The notes under the pieces were generated by a model. That model did no database searches and was not told the origin of the DNA. It was given only the letters and a program-made list of their open reading frames with translations. Made by a program: the position numbers and the translations under genes. Below are positions 1 to 7,641 of a stretch of DNA of 64,000 bases, piece by piece (within the stretch, counting starts at the first letter, position 1; each line of letters begins with the position of its first letter). This DNA is from Pseudoalteromonas umbrosa (GTDB taxonomy: Bacteria; Pseudomonadota; Gammaproteobacteria; Enterobacterales; Alteromonadaceae), in contig NZ_JASJUU010000006.1 in NCBI RefSeq assembly GCF_030125375.1, positions 124,001-188,000 on the forward strand, given 5' to 3'.

Positions 1-240
1 GGTGAGCAGAGTGCAGAACTTGAGCGCATTCGTGAAGGTGTGCAATATGCAGACTCTATTGGCATTATCGTCAATGCTGGACATGGTTTGCATTACCATA
101 ACGTAAAACCAATTGCTCAGATGCCTGAAATTTATGAGCTAAATATTGGCCACGCAATTATTGCGCGTGCAGCGATAGACGGCTTAGAAAAGGCTGTTAG
201 AGATATGAAACGCATTATGCTTGAGGCGAGACAAGCTTAA
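1..240 (+). CDS. pdxJ: Pyridoxine 5'-phosphate synthase, C-terminal part (5' end outside window)
   Basis: The gene is open from the first base in frame 1 and stops at 238-240, so only about 79 C-terminal residues are visible. They include VNAGHGLHYHNV and ELNIGHAIIARA, which match the PdxJ phosphate-binding and C-terminal barrel strands. PdxJ condenses 3-amino-1-hydroxyacetone phosphate with deoxyxylulose 5-phosphate in cytoplasmic vitamin B6 synthesis. The protein ends in MKRIMLEARQA, as expected for a full-length C-terminus. A strong terminator follows directly. Identification is firm from family knowledge; the start and the upstream neighbours (often acpS) cannot be seen. Confidence 0.95.
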   Translation, partial: GEQSAELERIREGVQYADSIGIIVNAGHGLHYHNVKPIAQMPEIYELNIGHAIIARAAIDGLEKAVRDMKRIMLEARQA

Positions 241-262
241 CATGTCCCAAAGCGATAGCGAT

Positions 263-292
263 AAAAAACCCAGCTCTAAGCTGGGTTTTTTT
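263..292. terminator. Bidirectional intrinsic terminator between pdxJ and bcp
   Basis: A 9-bp stem (AACCCAGCT pairing with AGCTGGGTT) has a 3-nt loop. An A-run lies on the left and a T-run on the right, so it can end both pdxJ (plus) and bcp (minus, stop at 295). Confidence 0.85.
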
Positions 293-294
293 AA

Positions 295-765
295 TTATTG
301 AGCTGACAGGTGGTCAATAACCACTTGATGATGCTCTTTTGTTTTGAACTTATTAAATACGTGCTTGATTACACCGTCTTGTCCAATTAAGAAACTAATA
401 CGGTGAATACCATCATATTCTTTACCCATAAACTTTTTCAGGCCCCAAACACCAAATGCATCTGCGATGGCGTGGTCTTCATCAGATAAAAGGTCAAAGT
501 TCAGTTCTTTTTTAGTCTCAAAATTTTTAAGTTTTTTAACCGGATCAGGACTAATACCAACTGCAACAGTATTAAGCTCAGCAAGCTGCGCTTTGTGGTC
601 TCGAAGCTGTTCAGCTTGGACCGTACAACCTGGAGTAAGTGCTTTTGGGTAAAAATAAACTAAAACCTGATTTGCCTCGAGCAGTGCGCTCAGTGCAACA
701 GTTTCACCATTTTGGTTTTCTAATGTAAAACTAGGTGCATTATCACCTGCTTGTAATGTATTCAT
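295..765 (-). CDS. bcp: Peroxiredoxin, Bcp/PrxQ family, 1-Cys form
   Basis: This 156-residue cytoplasmic thiol peroxidase would reduce H2O2 and organic peroxides. The AhpC/TSA thioredoxin-fold core is clear, with the peroxidatic motif PKALTPGC at residues 40-47 (Cys47). The second, resolving cysteine found five residues later in E. coli Bcp (Cys50 there) is replaced by Glu52. No other cysteine occurs in the protein, so it must be resolved by an external thiol such as thioredoxin or glutathione. The start lies 9 nt after the gcvR stop, so the two genes form an operon, as in E. coli. A terminator lies just past the stop. Confidence 0.93.
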   Translation of the reverse strand: MNTLQAGDNAPSFTLENQNGETVALSALLEANQVLVYFYPKALTPGCTVQAEQLRDHKAQLAELNTVAVGISPDPVKKLKNFETKKELNFDLLSDEDHAIADAFGVWGLKKFMGKEYDGIHRISFLIGQDGVIKHVFNKFKTKEHHQVVIDHLSAQ

Positions 766-774
766 TAATGATCC

Positions 775-1308
775 TTAGCGAATGCGTCTGAAAACATAAT
801 GTACGTTTGAAATACTAGATAGTTCTTCAAACTTTACTTTAAATTGTTCAAAATCTAATTCTGAGGGGGTATTAAATTCCAGCTCGCAGCGCATGCGTAG
901 CTCGTTGTCTTCCTCAAAGGTATCGGATTTGAGCGAGCAGATGCTGATATTTTGCTCAGCGAAAAAGCGTGTTACTCTGCTCAATGTACCTTGTGTATCA
1001 ATGCCGGTATATTCCAACGTATAACCCGCACTGAAGTTGTTTTCTGTGTGGCTAGAGGTACGTTTCATCATGGTGAGTAAGCCTAGTTCCATGCTTTTAG
1101 ATGGCAGGGTGTGCTCAACTCTGCTGATCGCGGCGATGTCCCCTGAGAGCAACATAGTAAATGTAAACTCATTGCCTAAAATGGCGATACGGCTGTCAAT
1201 GATATTGCAGTTGCACTCACTGACTAGCTGAGTAAGTTCACTGACAATACCAGATCTATCTTCCCCTATTGCAGTTAAAACAAGTTGATGTGAAGTAAAA
1301 GTAGTCAT
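775..1308 (-). CDS. gcvR: Glycine cleavage system transcriptional repressor GcvR
   Basis: The 177-residue protein consists of two ACT domains, roughly residues 7-80 (LVLTAIGEDRSGIVSELTQL) and 94-170 (TGIDTQGTLSRVTRFFAEQNISI). Both carry the glycine-containing ligand loop. In E. coli GcvR binds glycine and antagonises GcvA to repress the gcvTHP operon; it binds a protein partner rather than DNA. Length and gene order (gcvR then bcp) match the enterobacterial pair. The start ATG at 1306-1308 lies at the edge of a 310-bp intergenic region shared with bamC, which must hold both promoters. Confidence 0.92.
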   Translation of the reverse strand: MTTFTSHQLVLTAIGEDRSGIVSELTQLVSECNCNIIDSRIAILGNEFTFTMLLSGDIAAISRVEHTLPSKSMELGLLTMMKRTSSHTENNFSAGYTLEYTGIDTQGTLSRVTRFFAEQNISICSLKSDTFEEDNELRMRCELEFNTPSELDFEQFKVKFEELSSISNVHYVFRRIR

Positions 1309-1618
1309 ACCGACGTCCTAGTTAGCTTGCGCCAAAGTGAGTCATAGAGGCTATATTAAAATTATATAGCGGCGCATATTATCATAGATTAAATGCCAGT
1401 CCTACATGACACTACGTTTGTAGTGTTTTATGGATCAGACAATTCAAGCGCGTGTTTCTTGTGTTTGCTGAGTTTGCCAAGTAACATAGTGCGGATTTTT
1501 TGAAATTTAATTGTCAGCTCTCTAGAAAATTAGTATGGCTGATAGTGAACCATTTCAGCATTCCTCAATCTTAAGTGAAAGAATAATTATATAGTGGGTT
1601 TGCTAAGGAGTTTTATTA
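1309..1618. other. Intergenic region between gcvR and bamC (dapA position, no dapA)
   Basis: This 310-bp gene-free stretch separates divergent gcvR and bamC. In many gammaproteobacteria dapA sits here, directly upstream of bamC. No dihydrodipicolinate synthase remnant can be read in any frame. The region contains a 7-bp hairpin with a T-rich end (1409-1429, plus strand) and a strong Shine-Dalgarno sequence for bamC (AAGGAG at 1605-1610, 8 nt before the GTG). Candidate sigma-70 hexamers for bamC (TTGTCA at 1511-1516, weak -10 TATGGC at 1534-1539) are only tentative. Confidence 0.6.
1409..1429 (+). terminator. Short hairpin with T-rich end upstream of bamC
   Basis: ACACTAC pairs with GTAGTGT around a GTTT loop and is followed by TTTTA. 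No plus-strand gene lies directly upstream in the window, so it may be a relic of a former upstream gene or protect bamC from read-through. Its function is unproven. Confidence 0.35.
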
Positions 1619-2680
1619 GTGCAGTATTGGGTCCCTAAAGCGCTAACGTTCGGCGTTATACTCGGTTTATCAGGTTGTAGTGTTTTCACCAATGACACGC
1701 ATCATAAGAAAAACTATCGTGTCCACGAGGCTGTGCAAGTTCCAGCAGATCTCGAGCAACCTTTTCAAGATAAAGAATTTCAAATGAATGTTGCTGTTTA
1801 TGAAAATGATGCTGACCCCCTCAGCTTTCGACCGCCTCAGCAAGTACTTACACTTGCTAAAGGTAGTTGGGCCGAAGATAAAGAAGATATCGCACGTATC
1901 TATTTTGATAAAAATGATGGTATTGAAGCGCTTGATATTTTCATTTGGGAAGCTGTTGAAGGTGTACTTCAAAATAACCAAACTTCTATCAGTGTAGATG
2001 ACCGTGCGAACGGTAAGATTGCGACTGGTTGGTATTCAATTATTAAGGCGGAAGAAGGCTGGTTTTGGGAAACTGTCACTGAGGTATCAAAGCAGCGCTT
2101 TGAGTTTACTTTGTCGCAAGAAGAGCATCAGCGTACAGCATCACTTGAGGCAAGGTTATTAGACTATCAAAGTGATAAAGTCGCATTAGATCCTTTATTA
2201 CAACAGCAACTAGAAGTGCGTGCATTGAATGCGGTAGTTGCTGAGTTTGATTATAGATATCGTTTATTAGAAGTAGAGCTGCGTAAACAGCAAGGGGTAT
2301 TGTCACTTGACTCCGGTTTTGACAACAAAGGTAACGCAGCTCTGATAACTCTTGCAGACAGAGTGTCTGTGATGGAGCGTTTGTCAAACTTCCTTGAGCG
2401 AGTAAACTTTACAGTTATTCGTATAGAAGAAGACTCAAATGAAGTATTAGTGAGATACCAAGCGCCCGAAAACAGTGTTTGGGACTCTATTTGGGGTGAA
2501 GAAGAGACGACACTGACACTCGAAGATGGTGATTACACTATTAAAGTAGGTGTCACAGATGATGAGCAAACTTCACTGACATGGTTTGACGCACAAGGCA
2601 ATGTACTTGATGCTGCAACTATGGAAGCACTTCAACAAGGGCTGGTAGAAGCTCTGCGCAGTCGCGGACTAAGTATATAA
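1619..2680 (+). CDS. bamC: Outer membrane protein assembly factor BamC (lipoprotein)
   Basis: This 353-residue lipoprotein is a subunit of the BAM complex that folds beta-barrel proteins into the outer membrane. The start is a GTG with an AAGGAG ribosome site 8 nt upstream. A signal peptide ends in the lipobox LSGC, making Cys20 the lipidation site. An unstructured N-terminal stretch (YRVHEAVQVPADL) resembles the part of E. coli BamC that contacts BamD. Two helix-grip domains follow, about residues 95-215 and 235-350. Unusually, dapA is not directly upstream. A terminator separates bamC from yjiH. Sequence divergence in this family lowers certainty only slightly. Confidence 0.9.
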   Translation: MQYWVPKALTFGVILGLSGCSVFTNDTHHKKNYRVHEAVQVPADLEQPFQDKEFQMNVAVYENDADPLSFRPPQQVLTLAKGSWAEDKEDIARIYFDKNDGIEALDIFIWEAVEGVLQNNQTSISVDDRANGKIATGWYSIIKAEEGWFWETVTEVSKQRFEFTLSQEEHQRTASLEARLLDYQSDKVALDPLLQQQLEVRALNAVVAEFDYRYRLLEVELRKQQGVLSLDSGFDNKGNAALITLADRVSVMERLSNFLERVNFTVIRIEEDSNEVLVRYQAPENSVWDSIWGEEETTLTLEDGDYTIKVGVTDDEQTSLTWFDAQGNVLDAATMEALQQGLVEALRSRGLSI

Positions 2681-2702
2681 TTACAAACCGCAAAGTAGTT
2701 CA

Positions 2703-2732
2703 GAAAAGAGCGACAGCTCTTTTCTTTTTTTT
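2703..2732 (+). terminator. Intrinsic terminator between bamC and yjiH
   Basis: A 9-bp stem GAAAAGAGC/GCTCTTTTC with loop GACA is followed by a run of eight T (2725-2732). It ends only 11 nt before the yjiH start codon, so yjiH has almost no room for its own promoter downstream of it. Confidence 0.8.
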
Positions 2733-2743
2733 GGGATTTAGAA

Positions 2744-4117
2744 ATGATGTCAGATACAACGCAAGCATCTTCGGTAAATTGGCGAACTTGGTTTGCTTTT
2801 ATAGTGCCGTCACTCGTGGGTGTATTCCTGTTTATGACCCCTGTCGCAATAGGGGATGCGATGACAATTCCAATTGCTGTACTAGCAAAAGAATTGCAAA
2901 GCTTAACGAGTCCCTTTATACATGCACTGATAGTCAGCATCGTATGTATAACCGGGGTTCTCAGTGTCGTTGTTAAGCTATTTAAGCCAACAATTTTAAT
3001 AAAGAATGACCTTATCAGGCATTTATTTGATGTGAGCTGGATTTGGGTTGTCACCAGACTTTTTGGCATGTTATTTATCTTAATGACATTTTTTAAAGTT
3101 GGTCCTGAGCTAATTCACTCCAGTGGAACTGGGGCGTTAGTTTTAAACGATTTATTACCGGTATTATTCTCTGTCTTCGTGTTTGCTGGCCTCCTATTAC
3201 CTTTATTGCTTAACTTTGGTCTATTGGAGCTGGTCGGTACGTTGCTTACAAAAGTAATGAGACCATTATTTGGTGTGCCTGGGCGCAGTGCCGTTAACTG
3301 TGTGGCATCATGGTTAGGTGATGGCAGTGTCGGTATTTTAATGACGTCGCGTCAGTATGAAGACAAACACTATACACAAAGAGAAGCTGCCATCATTGGC
3401 ACCACGTTTTCTGCAGTTTCAATTACTTTCTGCTTGGTGGTAATTGGTCAGGTCAAGTTAGAGCATCTATTTGCACCATTTTATTTAACCGTTTGTGCGG
3501 CTGGTGTGGTGGCCGCGATCATTGTGCCAAGGCTTCCGCCTCTAAGCTTTAAAAAAGATATCTATGTCGATGGCTCAACACATAACCAAGATTCTGAAGC
3601 TGTGCCAGAAGGGAAAACATTATTTGGTCATGCTCTCGATGTTGCACTGCAAAAAGCACATAATGCACCGGGTGTAAAAGGCACCGTGAAAGAAGGCGTA
3701 TCAAATGCTTTGGATATGTTGTTTGCTGTATTACCTGTTGTCATGGCTGTGGGCACATTTGCACTTATCATTGCAGAAGAAACACCAATCTTTCAGTTTT
3801 TAGGTCAGCCATTTATTCCATACTTAGAGCTGTTGCAAGTGCCTGAAGCTGCCAAAGCTGCAGAAACTATAGTGGTCGGCTTTGCTGACATGTTTATTCC
3901 ATCAATATTAGCAGCGAGTAATATTGAAAGTGATGTAACGCGCTTTATCATTGCTGCACTGAGCGTAACGCAATTGATTTATATGTCTGAAGTGGGTGCG
4001 TTGCTATTGGGCAGCAAAATTCCAGTTAACATCTTTGAACTTTTTGCGGTATTTATCTTAAGAACTTTAGTGACTTTACCTGTCATTGCATTGATGGCGC
4101 ATTGGCTTGTAGGCTAG
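2744..4117 (+). CDS. yjiH: YjiH family membrane protein, nucleoside-recognition (Gate) domain
   Basis: This 457-residue inner-membrane protein has about ten hydrophobic segments. The N-terminal region (FMTPVAIGDAMTIPIAVLAKEL) and the Gate-type stretch VPGRSAVNCVASWLGDGSVGILMTS are characteristic of the YjiH group, which belongs to the nucleoside recognition (SpoIIM-A/NupC-like) superfamily. The transported substrate is not established. Two consecutive ATG codons (2744, 2747) follow a GGGA element at 2733-2736, just past the bamC terminator. Transcription therefore probably depends on read-through or on a promoter inside bamC. Confidence 0.85.
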   Translation: MMSDTTQASSVNWRTWFAFIVPSLVGVFLFMTPVAIGDAMTIPIAVLAKELQSLTSPFIHALIVSIVCITGVLSVVVKLFKPTILIKNDLIRHLFDVSWIWVVTRLFGMLFILMTFFKVGPELIHSSGTGALVLNDLLPVLFSVFVFAGLLLPLLLNFGLLELVGTLLTKVMRPLFGVPGRSAVNCVASWLGDGSVGILMTSRQYEDKHYTQREAAIIGTTFSAVSITFCLVVIGQVKLEHLFAPFYLTVCAAGVVAAIIVPRLPPLSFKKDIYVDGSTHNQDSEAVPEGKTLFGHALDVALQKAHNAPGVKGTVKEGVSNALDMLFAVLPVVMAVGTFALIIAEETPIFQFLGQPFIPYLELLQVPEAAKAAETIVVGFADMFIPSILAASNIESDVTRFIIAALSVTQLIYMSEVGALLLGSKIPVNIFELFAVFILRTLVTLPVIALMAHWLVG

Positions 4118-4128
4118 CTTAGCTATTT

Positions 4129-4156
4129 GCAGTGAGTACATTGTGGTACTCACTGC
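4129..4156. terminator. Hairpin between convergent yjiH and DUF2897 gene
   Basis: A 10-bp perfect stem GCAGTGAGTA/TACTCACTGC has an 8-nt loop. It lies between two convergent genes and abuts the stop codon of the minus-strand gene. No strong T-run flanks it on either side. Confidence 0.55.
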
Positions 4157-4348
4157 TTACTTCGGGTCATCAGTGTCTTCGGCTTGGCCTTTTTTATTGT
4201 CTTCCAATTCATTTGATTTGAGTTGCTTGTCGATTTTCCCCTTTACGTCAAACTTATTGGCGTATTTGAGCAACATAATATTACCTATGATATAGCCTAG
4301 CACGGCGACAATGATCAGAATGACTTTCCAAGTTTCTAGCTTTTCCAT
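4157..4348 (-). CDS. DUF2897-type small membrane protein
   Basis: This 63-residue protein starts at an ATG preceded by GGAG with 7-nt spacing; longer upstream starts have no ribosome site. One transmembrane segment (about residues 6-26, VILIIVAVLGYIIGNIMLL) is followed by the IGNIMLLKYANKF motif that marks the DUF2897 family of marine gammaproteobacteria. A charged, Lys/Asp/Glu-rich cytoplasmic tail comes next. The function is unknown. It faces yjiH across a hairpin and is divergent from the ankyrin-like gene. Confidence 0.72.
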   Translation of the reverse strand: MEKLETWKVILIIVAVLGYIIGNIMLLKYANKFDVKGKIDKQLKSNELEDNKKGQAEDTDDPK

Positions 4349-4605
4349 AATGGCTCCACTTGTTGTGTTCAGCTTAGATAAATCTGATATCCATAGGCTA
4401 ACACGTATCTTTTTATTGATTACCATAGTCTACTAAAATCATTGCTATTGTACGAGTTTATACCGTCGCTGCTGGCTGCAAGAGGATAGTTGTAAATAGT
4501 GTGAGATATTCGCAGCTTTTTATGTTTACACTTGGTATCATTCTGCAGTCTGGGGCTGTGGCAAATGTGGCCTTTGATACATTTTATTTTGATATTACTA
4601 ATTAA

Positions 4606-5955
4606 ATGGTTTGTGCACCCATGGAGCAAGTTTTAATTTGGCCCTCTCAGTTTCCTCTTTTGCTAAAAGGTCTTGTTGAAGATAATGGCGCGTTTATTCT
4701 CGATGCGCTAGAAGCTTGGCCTGAATGTGAAGTGGTGAAAGATGAGCAAGGCGTTATTTCTCAAGTATTGCCGCCCATTTTTTATGTGGCCTGGTTAAAA
4801 CCTTTAGATCCATTTGAGTCTTGTTTCTTTCAACATATTGATGACTATGATGCTGAGCAACACCATTACGTGACGCAACTTCTTAACCATATTGAACAAG
4901 CAGGTATAAGTCGAGATGAGCTCACCGTTAAGTTGCTTGGTTGTTTATCTCAGTACTCCAGTATTGCATCACAGGCTAAAATTCAAAACAAGATATCTTT
5001 TGTCGATTTGTTATTGAAGTATAAGCAGTTTAAAACTTTATGCTGGCTACTCCCTAATGGGTTTGTACTTTCTCCTTCACAGACATGCGAGCTATGGCTT
5101 TTGGGTGGGCAAGATAGCCGTGATTGTTTGAAAGCTTGCTATAAAGATGTGTTGGAAAATATGGCACTTACTCAAGCTGAGGCTGTTAAGAACCTAAATG
5201 AAGGACATGATTGCGAAGGCTTGTTGACTCTGTTGTGCAATGAAGAAGAACGATTACAGATACTTGATAACGCACTATTAGAGCAAGTAATGTCAGGTGC
5301 AGCAAAGCAATCAAATATGTTGTCGTTAATTGAGAAAGGGGCGAGAGGGCTCGGTGCTGATAGTACAGGAAAATCAGCGATGATGTGGATCGTTGAAAAG
5401 GGGTTTGTTAGTGCAGCAAAAGCACTCAAGGAGTTCCATTGTGGGATCTCCTTGGATGATTTAGGCAGAAACCTCATGCATTATGCGGTCCTGTCAAATT
5501 CTCGCCCAATGCTTGAGTTAGTTGAGGATATGGGAGTCGACCCTCGTCTTGCAGATGCATCAGGTTGTACGCCATATCGATTAGCAACAGAGAATCAATC
5601 AGTCAATTCAAAGAAGTATTTAGAAAAGCGCGGTATTATTGAATTAAGTGAACAAGCTAAATATCAGCGGATTTTTAGGGTCTATACGCTAAAAGCATTG
5701 ACTGTCTTGTTACTACCTTTGCAATTAGTACTTTTTCTGGATGTAGGGCGTGATAATAAGCTCTCTATGGTGCTATTACTTTCAAGTTGCACTCTATTCA
5801 TCTTTGCCATAGCGCGGCTATTAAAGAGCCGTCGACTTTTCCCAACAGCTAAGTTGCCACTAAGCTTACGCTTTTTGGGGGCATTAAGTTGGGTTAGTTT
5901 ATTTATTCAAGCTATTTTTACCGTTGTAATGGGCTTAGCTGTGGTCACTATTTAG
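4606..5955 (+). CDS. Ankyrin-repeat-like protein with C-terminal membrane segments
   Basis: The 449-residue protein is of unknown function. Residues 1-220 are helical and match nothing I recognise. Residues about 225-345 read as two to three degenerate ankyrin repeats (GRNLMHYAVLSNSRPMLELVEDMG, ASGCTPYRLATENQS). The C-terminus holds three hydrophobic helices (about 361-380, 385-405 and 424-447), so the ankyrin part is probably a cytoplasmic domain anchored to the inner membrane. ATG codons at 4606 and 4621 are both possible, and neither has a recognisable ribosome site. It appears monocistronic and convergent with bamE. Confidence 0.7.
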   Translation: MVCAPMEQVLIWPSQFPLLLKGLVEDNGAFILDALEAWPECEVVKDEQGVISQVLPPIFYVAWLKPLDPFESCFFQHIDDYDAEQHHYVTQLLNHIEQAGISRDELTVKLLGCLSQYSSIASQAKIQNKISFVDLLLKYKQFKTLCWLLPNGFVLSPSQTCELWLLGGQDSRDCLKACYKDVLENMALTQAEAVKNLNEGHDCEGLLTLLCNEEERLQILDNALLEQVMSGAAKQSNMLSLIEKGARGLGADSTGKSAMMWIVEKGFVSAAKALKEFHCGISLDDLGRNLMHYAVLSNSRPMLELVEDMGVDPRLADASGCTPYRLATENQSVNSKKYLEKRGIIELSEQAKYQRIFRVYTLKALTVLLLPLQLVLFLDVGRDNKLSMVLLLSSCTLFIFAIARLLKSRRLFPTAKLPLSLRFLGALSWVSLFIQAIFTVVMGLAVVTI

Positions 5956-5979
5956 TCGCAAGACGGTATAGATTGTGCT

Positions 5980-6002
5980 GATGGCAGGTAATGCCTGCCA
6001 TC
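5980..6002. terminator. Hairpin between convergent ankyrin-like gene and bamE
   Basis: A 9-bp perfect stem GATGGCAGG/CCTGCCATC has a 5-nt loop in the 59-bp convergent gap. There is no clear T-run, so termination efficiency is uncertain. Confidence 0.5.
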
Positions 6003-6014
6003 TCAAGTGATGTG

Positions 6015-6374
6015 TTAATTATCTAATGGTGTATTAAACTCTGAAGGTATTTCAAAATCACCAGTGAGTTTTAGTAGTTTATCATTCTCAAAGTGCACCA
6101 CTAAACTTTTACGAACTTCAGACTCTCTATCTATGTTAAACACATATTTATAGTGCCATTTTGAAGAGTCAAATGCATCTTTTGCAACAGGTGTCCCTAA
6201 GACGAACATAACTTGCTCTTTAGTCATGTTTACTCGAAGCTTGTCTACATCGGACTGCTCTAAAAAGTTGCCTTGAGGCACATTAATCCTATAAACCCAG
6301 CTTGAACAACCGGACAAAAATATAGTCATTGTGGCGGCGACTAGCCAAGTCAAAAGGGGTTTATTGTACTGCAT
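6015..6374 (-). CDS. bamE: Outer membrane protein assembly factor BamE (SmpA/OmlA lipoprotein)
   Basis: This 119-residue lipoprotein has a signal peptide ending in the lipobox LSGC (Cys23). The SmpA/OmlA domain follows, including YRINVPQGNFLEQSDVDKLRVNM and the conserved QVMFVLGTPVAKDAF loop. BamE stabilises BamA-BamD in the BAM complex and binds phosphatidylglycerol. It is divergent from the GIY-YIG gene (86-bp gap) and stands alone. A second BAM subunit gene (bamC) lies about 3.3 kb away but is not in the same operon. Confidence 0.93.
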   Translation of the reverse strand: MQYNKPLLTWLVAATMTIFLSGCSSWVYRINVPQGNFLEQSDVDKLRVNMTKEQVMFVLGTPVAKDAFDSSKWHYKYVFNIDRESEVRKSLVVHFENDKLLKLTGDFEIPSEFNTPLDN

Positions 6375-6460
6375 GTATGTGTATCCTTATTTTAGGTTAT
6401 TACGAATGATACAGATTGCACTAAGAAGGTAAAGTAGATTGTGCATTTCGACTGCGCAAA

Positions 6461-6865
6461 TTGTTAAAAGTTTCTAGAGTTGAGAAATTTAAATTGAATG
6501 AAAGTAAACATACTTGTAAAACTTGGTATTTGTATATCGTGGAAAATAAGCTGGGCCATTGGTATACCGGGATCACCAACGATTTAGAGCGTAGAATAAA
6601 TCAGCATAATAATGGCACTGGTGCTAAAAGCTTACGCGGAAAAGGCCCAGTTTCGTTTGTTATTGCCATATCAAATTTAACAAAAGTAGAAGCTGCCAAG
6701 CTTGAATGGAAAATAAAGCAGCTGACAAAAGCGAAAAAGCGTCAATTAGTTTTGGCGGCTATGTCAGACTCAGATACCAGCGTAAGTACAAACTTAGTGA
6801 TCGCACTTGAGACTTGTGTAAGCTTTTCGAAATTGATTTTGTCCAATGAGTCTTTGACAGAGTGA
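6461..6865 (+). CDS. GIY-YIG domain protein, YhbQ-like, with antisense-encoded tail
   Basis: The GIY-YIG nuclease fold occupies about residues 22-100 (WYLYIVENKLGHWYTGITNDLERRINQHNNG, then LEWKIKQLTKAKKRQL). Catalytic-type Tyr, Arg and Glu residues are in place, as in the small YhbQ/URI group, whose biological role in DNA repair or processing is poorly defined. The only in-frame starts are TTG codons (6461 or 6494), without a good ribosome site. The last about 40 residues, after the domain, lie antisense to the 3' end of the M28 peptidase gene, a 124-nt tail-to-tail overlap. Confidence 0.75.
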   Translation: MLKVSRVEKFKLNESKHTCKTWYLYIVENKLGHWYTGITNDLERRINQHNNGTGAKSLRGKGPVSFVIAISNLTKVEAAKLEWKIKQLTKAKKRQLVLAAMSDSDTSVSTNLVIALETCVSFSKLILSNESLTE

Positions 6866-7641
6866 TGGTTTTTATCCATACCTGAACCGAAGTAAATAAA
6901 TGGAATATTTGCTCTGTAAAAAGGGTAGTGGTCACTCGCTCTGAGCCAGTCAACTTGGGGGGCTGCCAATCTTCTCGCCATGATTTTGGCTGAGAAAAAC
7001 AATTTAAATTTAACGGGCGTCTCCATAAATGTTTTTTCAATTTGTGCTTCTAAGGGCTTGAGTGTTCGAGAGGCGAGCGCATACAGTTGGTTTTTTTTCT
7101 GCAAGTCGAGCATATCTAGATTGATATTCATATAAACTTGTTGCTCACCAAGCTTTTGTACAAATGCTTTCGCACCATGGAGCCCTTTTTCTTCAGCATC
7201 CGTTGCAACATAAATAATATCTCTGACAATATCCATTCCCTGTAATCGCCTAGCAATGTCTATCATGACAGCAACACCTGAAGCATTATCATTTGCGCCG
7301 GGATAATGCCTGTTACCGCGCTTACCTAAGTGATCATAATGAGCAGTAATCACAATAGGTAGTTGGCAAGGTGTGCGATTACACGGTTGTATTGCAACGA
7401 CATTATGCCCTACAGCTATATCGAAAAAGCCATATTCAAATTTAAAGGTTTGAAAGTGAACTTCTAAATCAAATTTTTCAAATTGACGCGTAATGTAGTA
7501 GGCACTGCGATGCGGCTTCTCACTGCCAGATGGTCTTCCTTCAAACTCAGAACTCGTTAATACCCGCATATCTCGCTCAAGTGAATTCGCTTGAGGTCCA
7601 AACAATAATATTGTAATAAGGCTAATTTTTAGCCACTGCAT
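6742..7641 (-). CDS. M28 family zinc peptidase, exported
   Basis: The 299-residue protein has an N-terminal signal peptide (about residues 1-20). The di-zinc aminopeptidase core shows ITAHYDHLG (His101, Asp103), PGANDNASG (Asp118), TDAEEKGLHGA (Glu150 catalytic, Glu151 ligand), NLDMLD and a late NHHSVKD histidine. This is the complete M28 ligand set, so activity on peptide N-termini in the periplasm or outside is likely. The start overlaps the TPR lipoprotein gene by 20 nt, indicating translational coupling. The 3' end overlaps the convergent GIY-YIG gene. Confidence 0.9.
   Translation of the reverse strand: MQWLKISLITILLFGPQANSLERDMRVLTSSEFEGRPSGSEKPHRSAYYITRQFEKFDLEVHFQTFKFEYGFFDIAVGHNVVAIQPCNRTPCQLPIVITAHYDHLGKRGNRHYPGANDNASGVAVMIDIARRLQGMDIVRDIIYVATDAEEKGLHGAKAFVQKLGEQQVYMNINLDMLDLQKKNQLYALASRTLKPLEAQIEKTFMETPVKFKLFFSAKIMARRLAAPQVDWLRASDHYPFYRANIPFIYFGSGMDKNHHSVKDSLDKINFEKLTQVSSAITKFVLTLVSESDIAAKTN

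Noticed and set aside
2632..3069. 145-codon minus-strand open frame across the bamC end and yjiH start
   Set aside because: Lies antisense to conserved coding sequence, has no ribosome site or recognisable protein, and crosses a terminator. It is a shadow frame.
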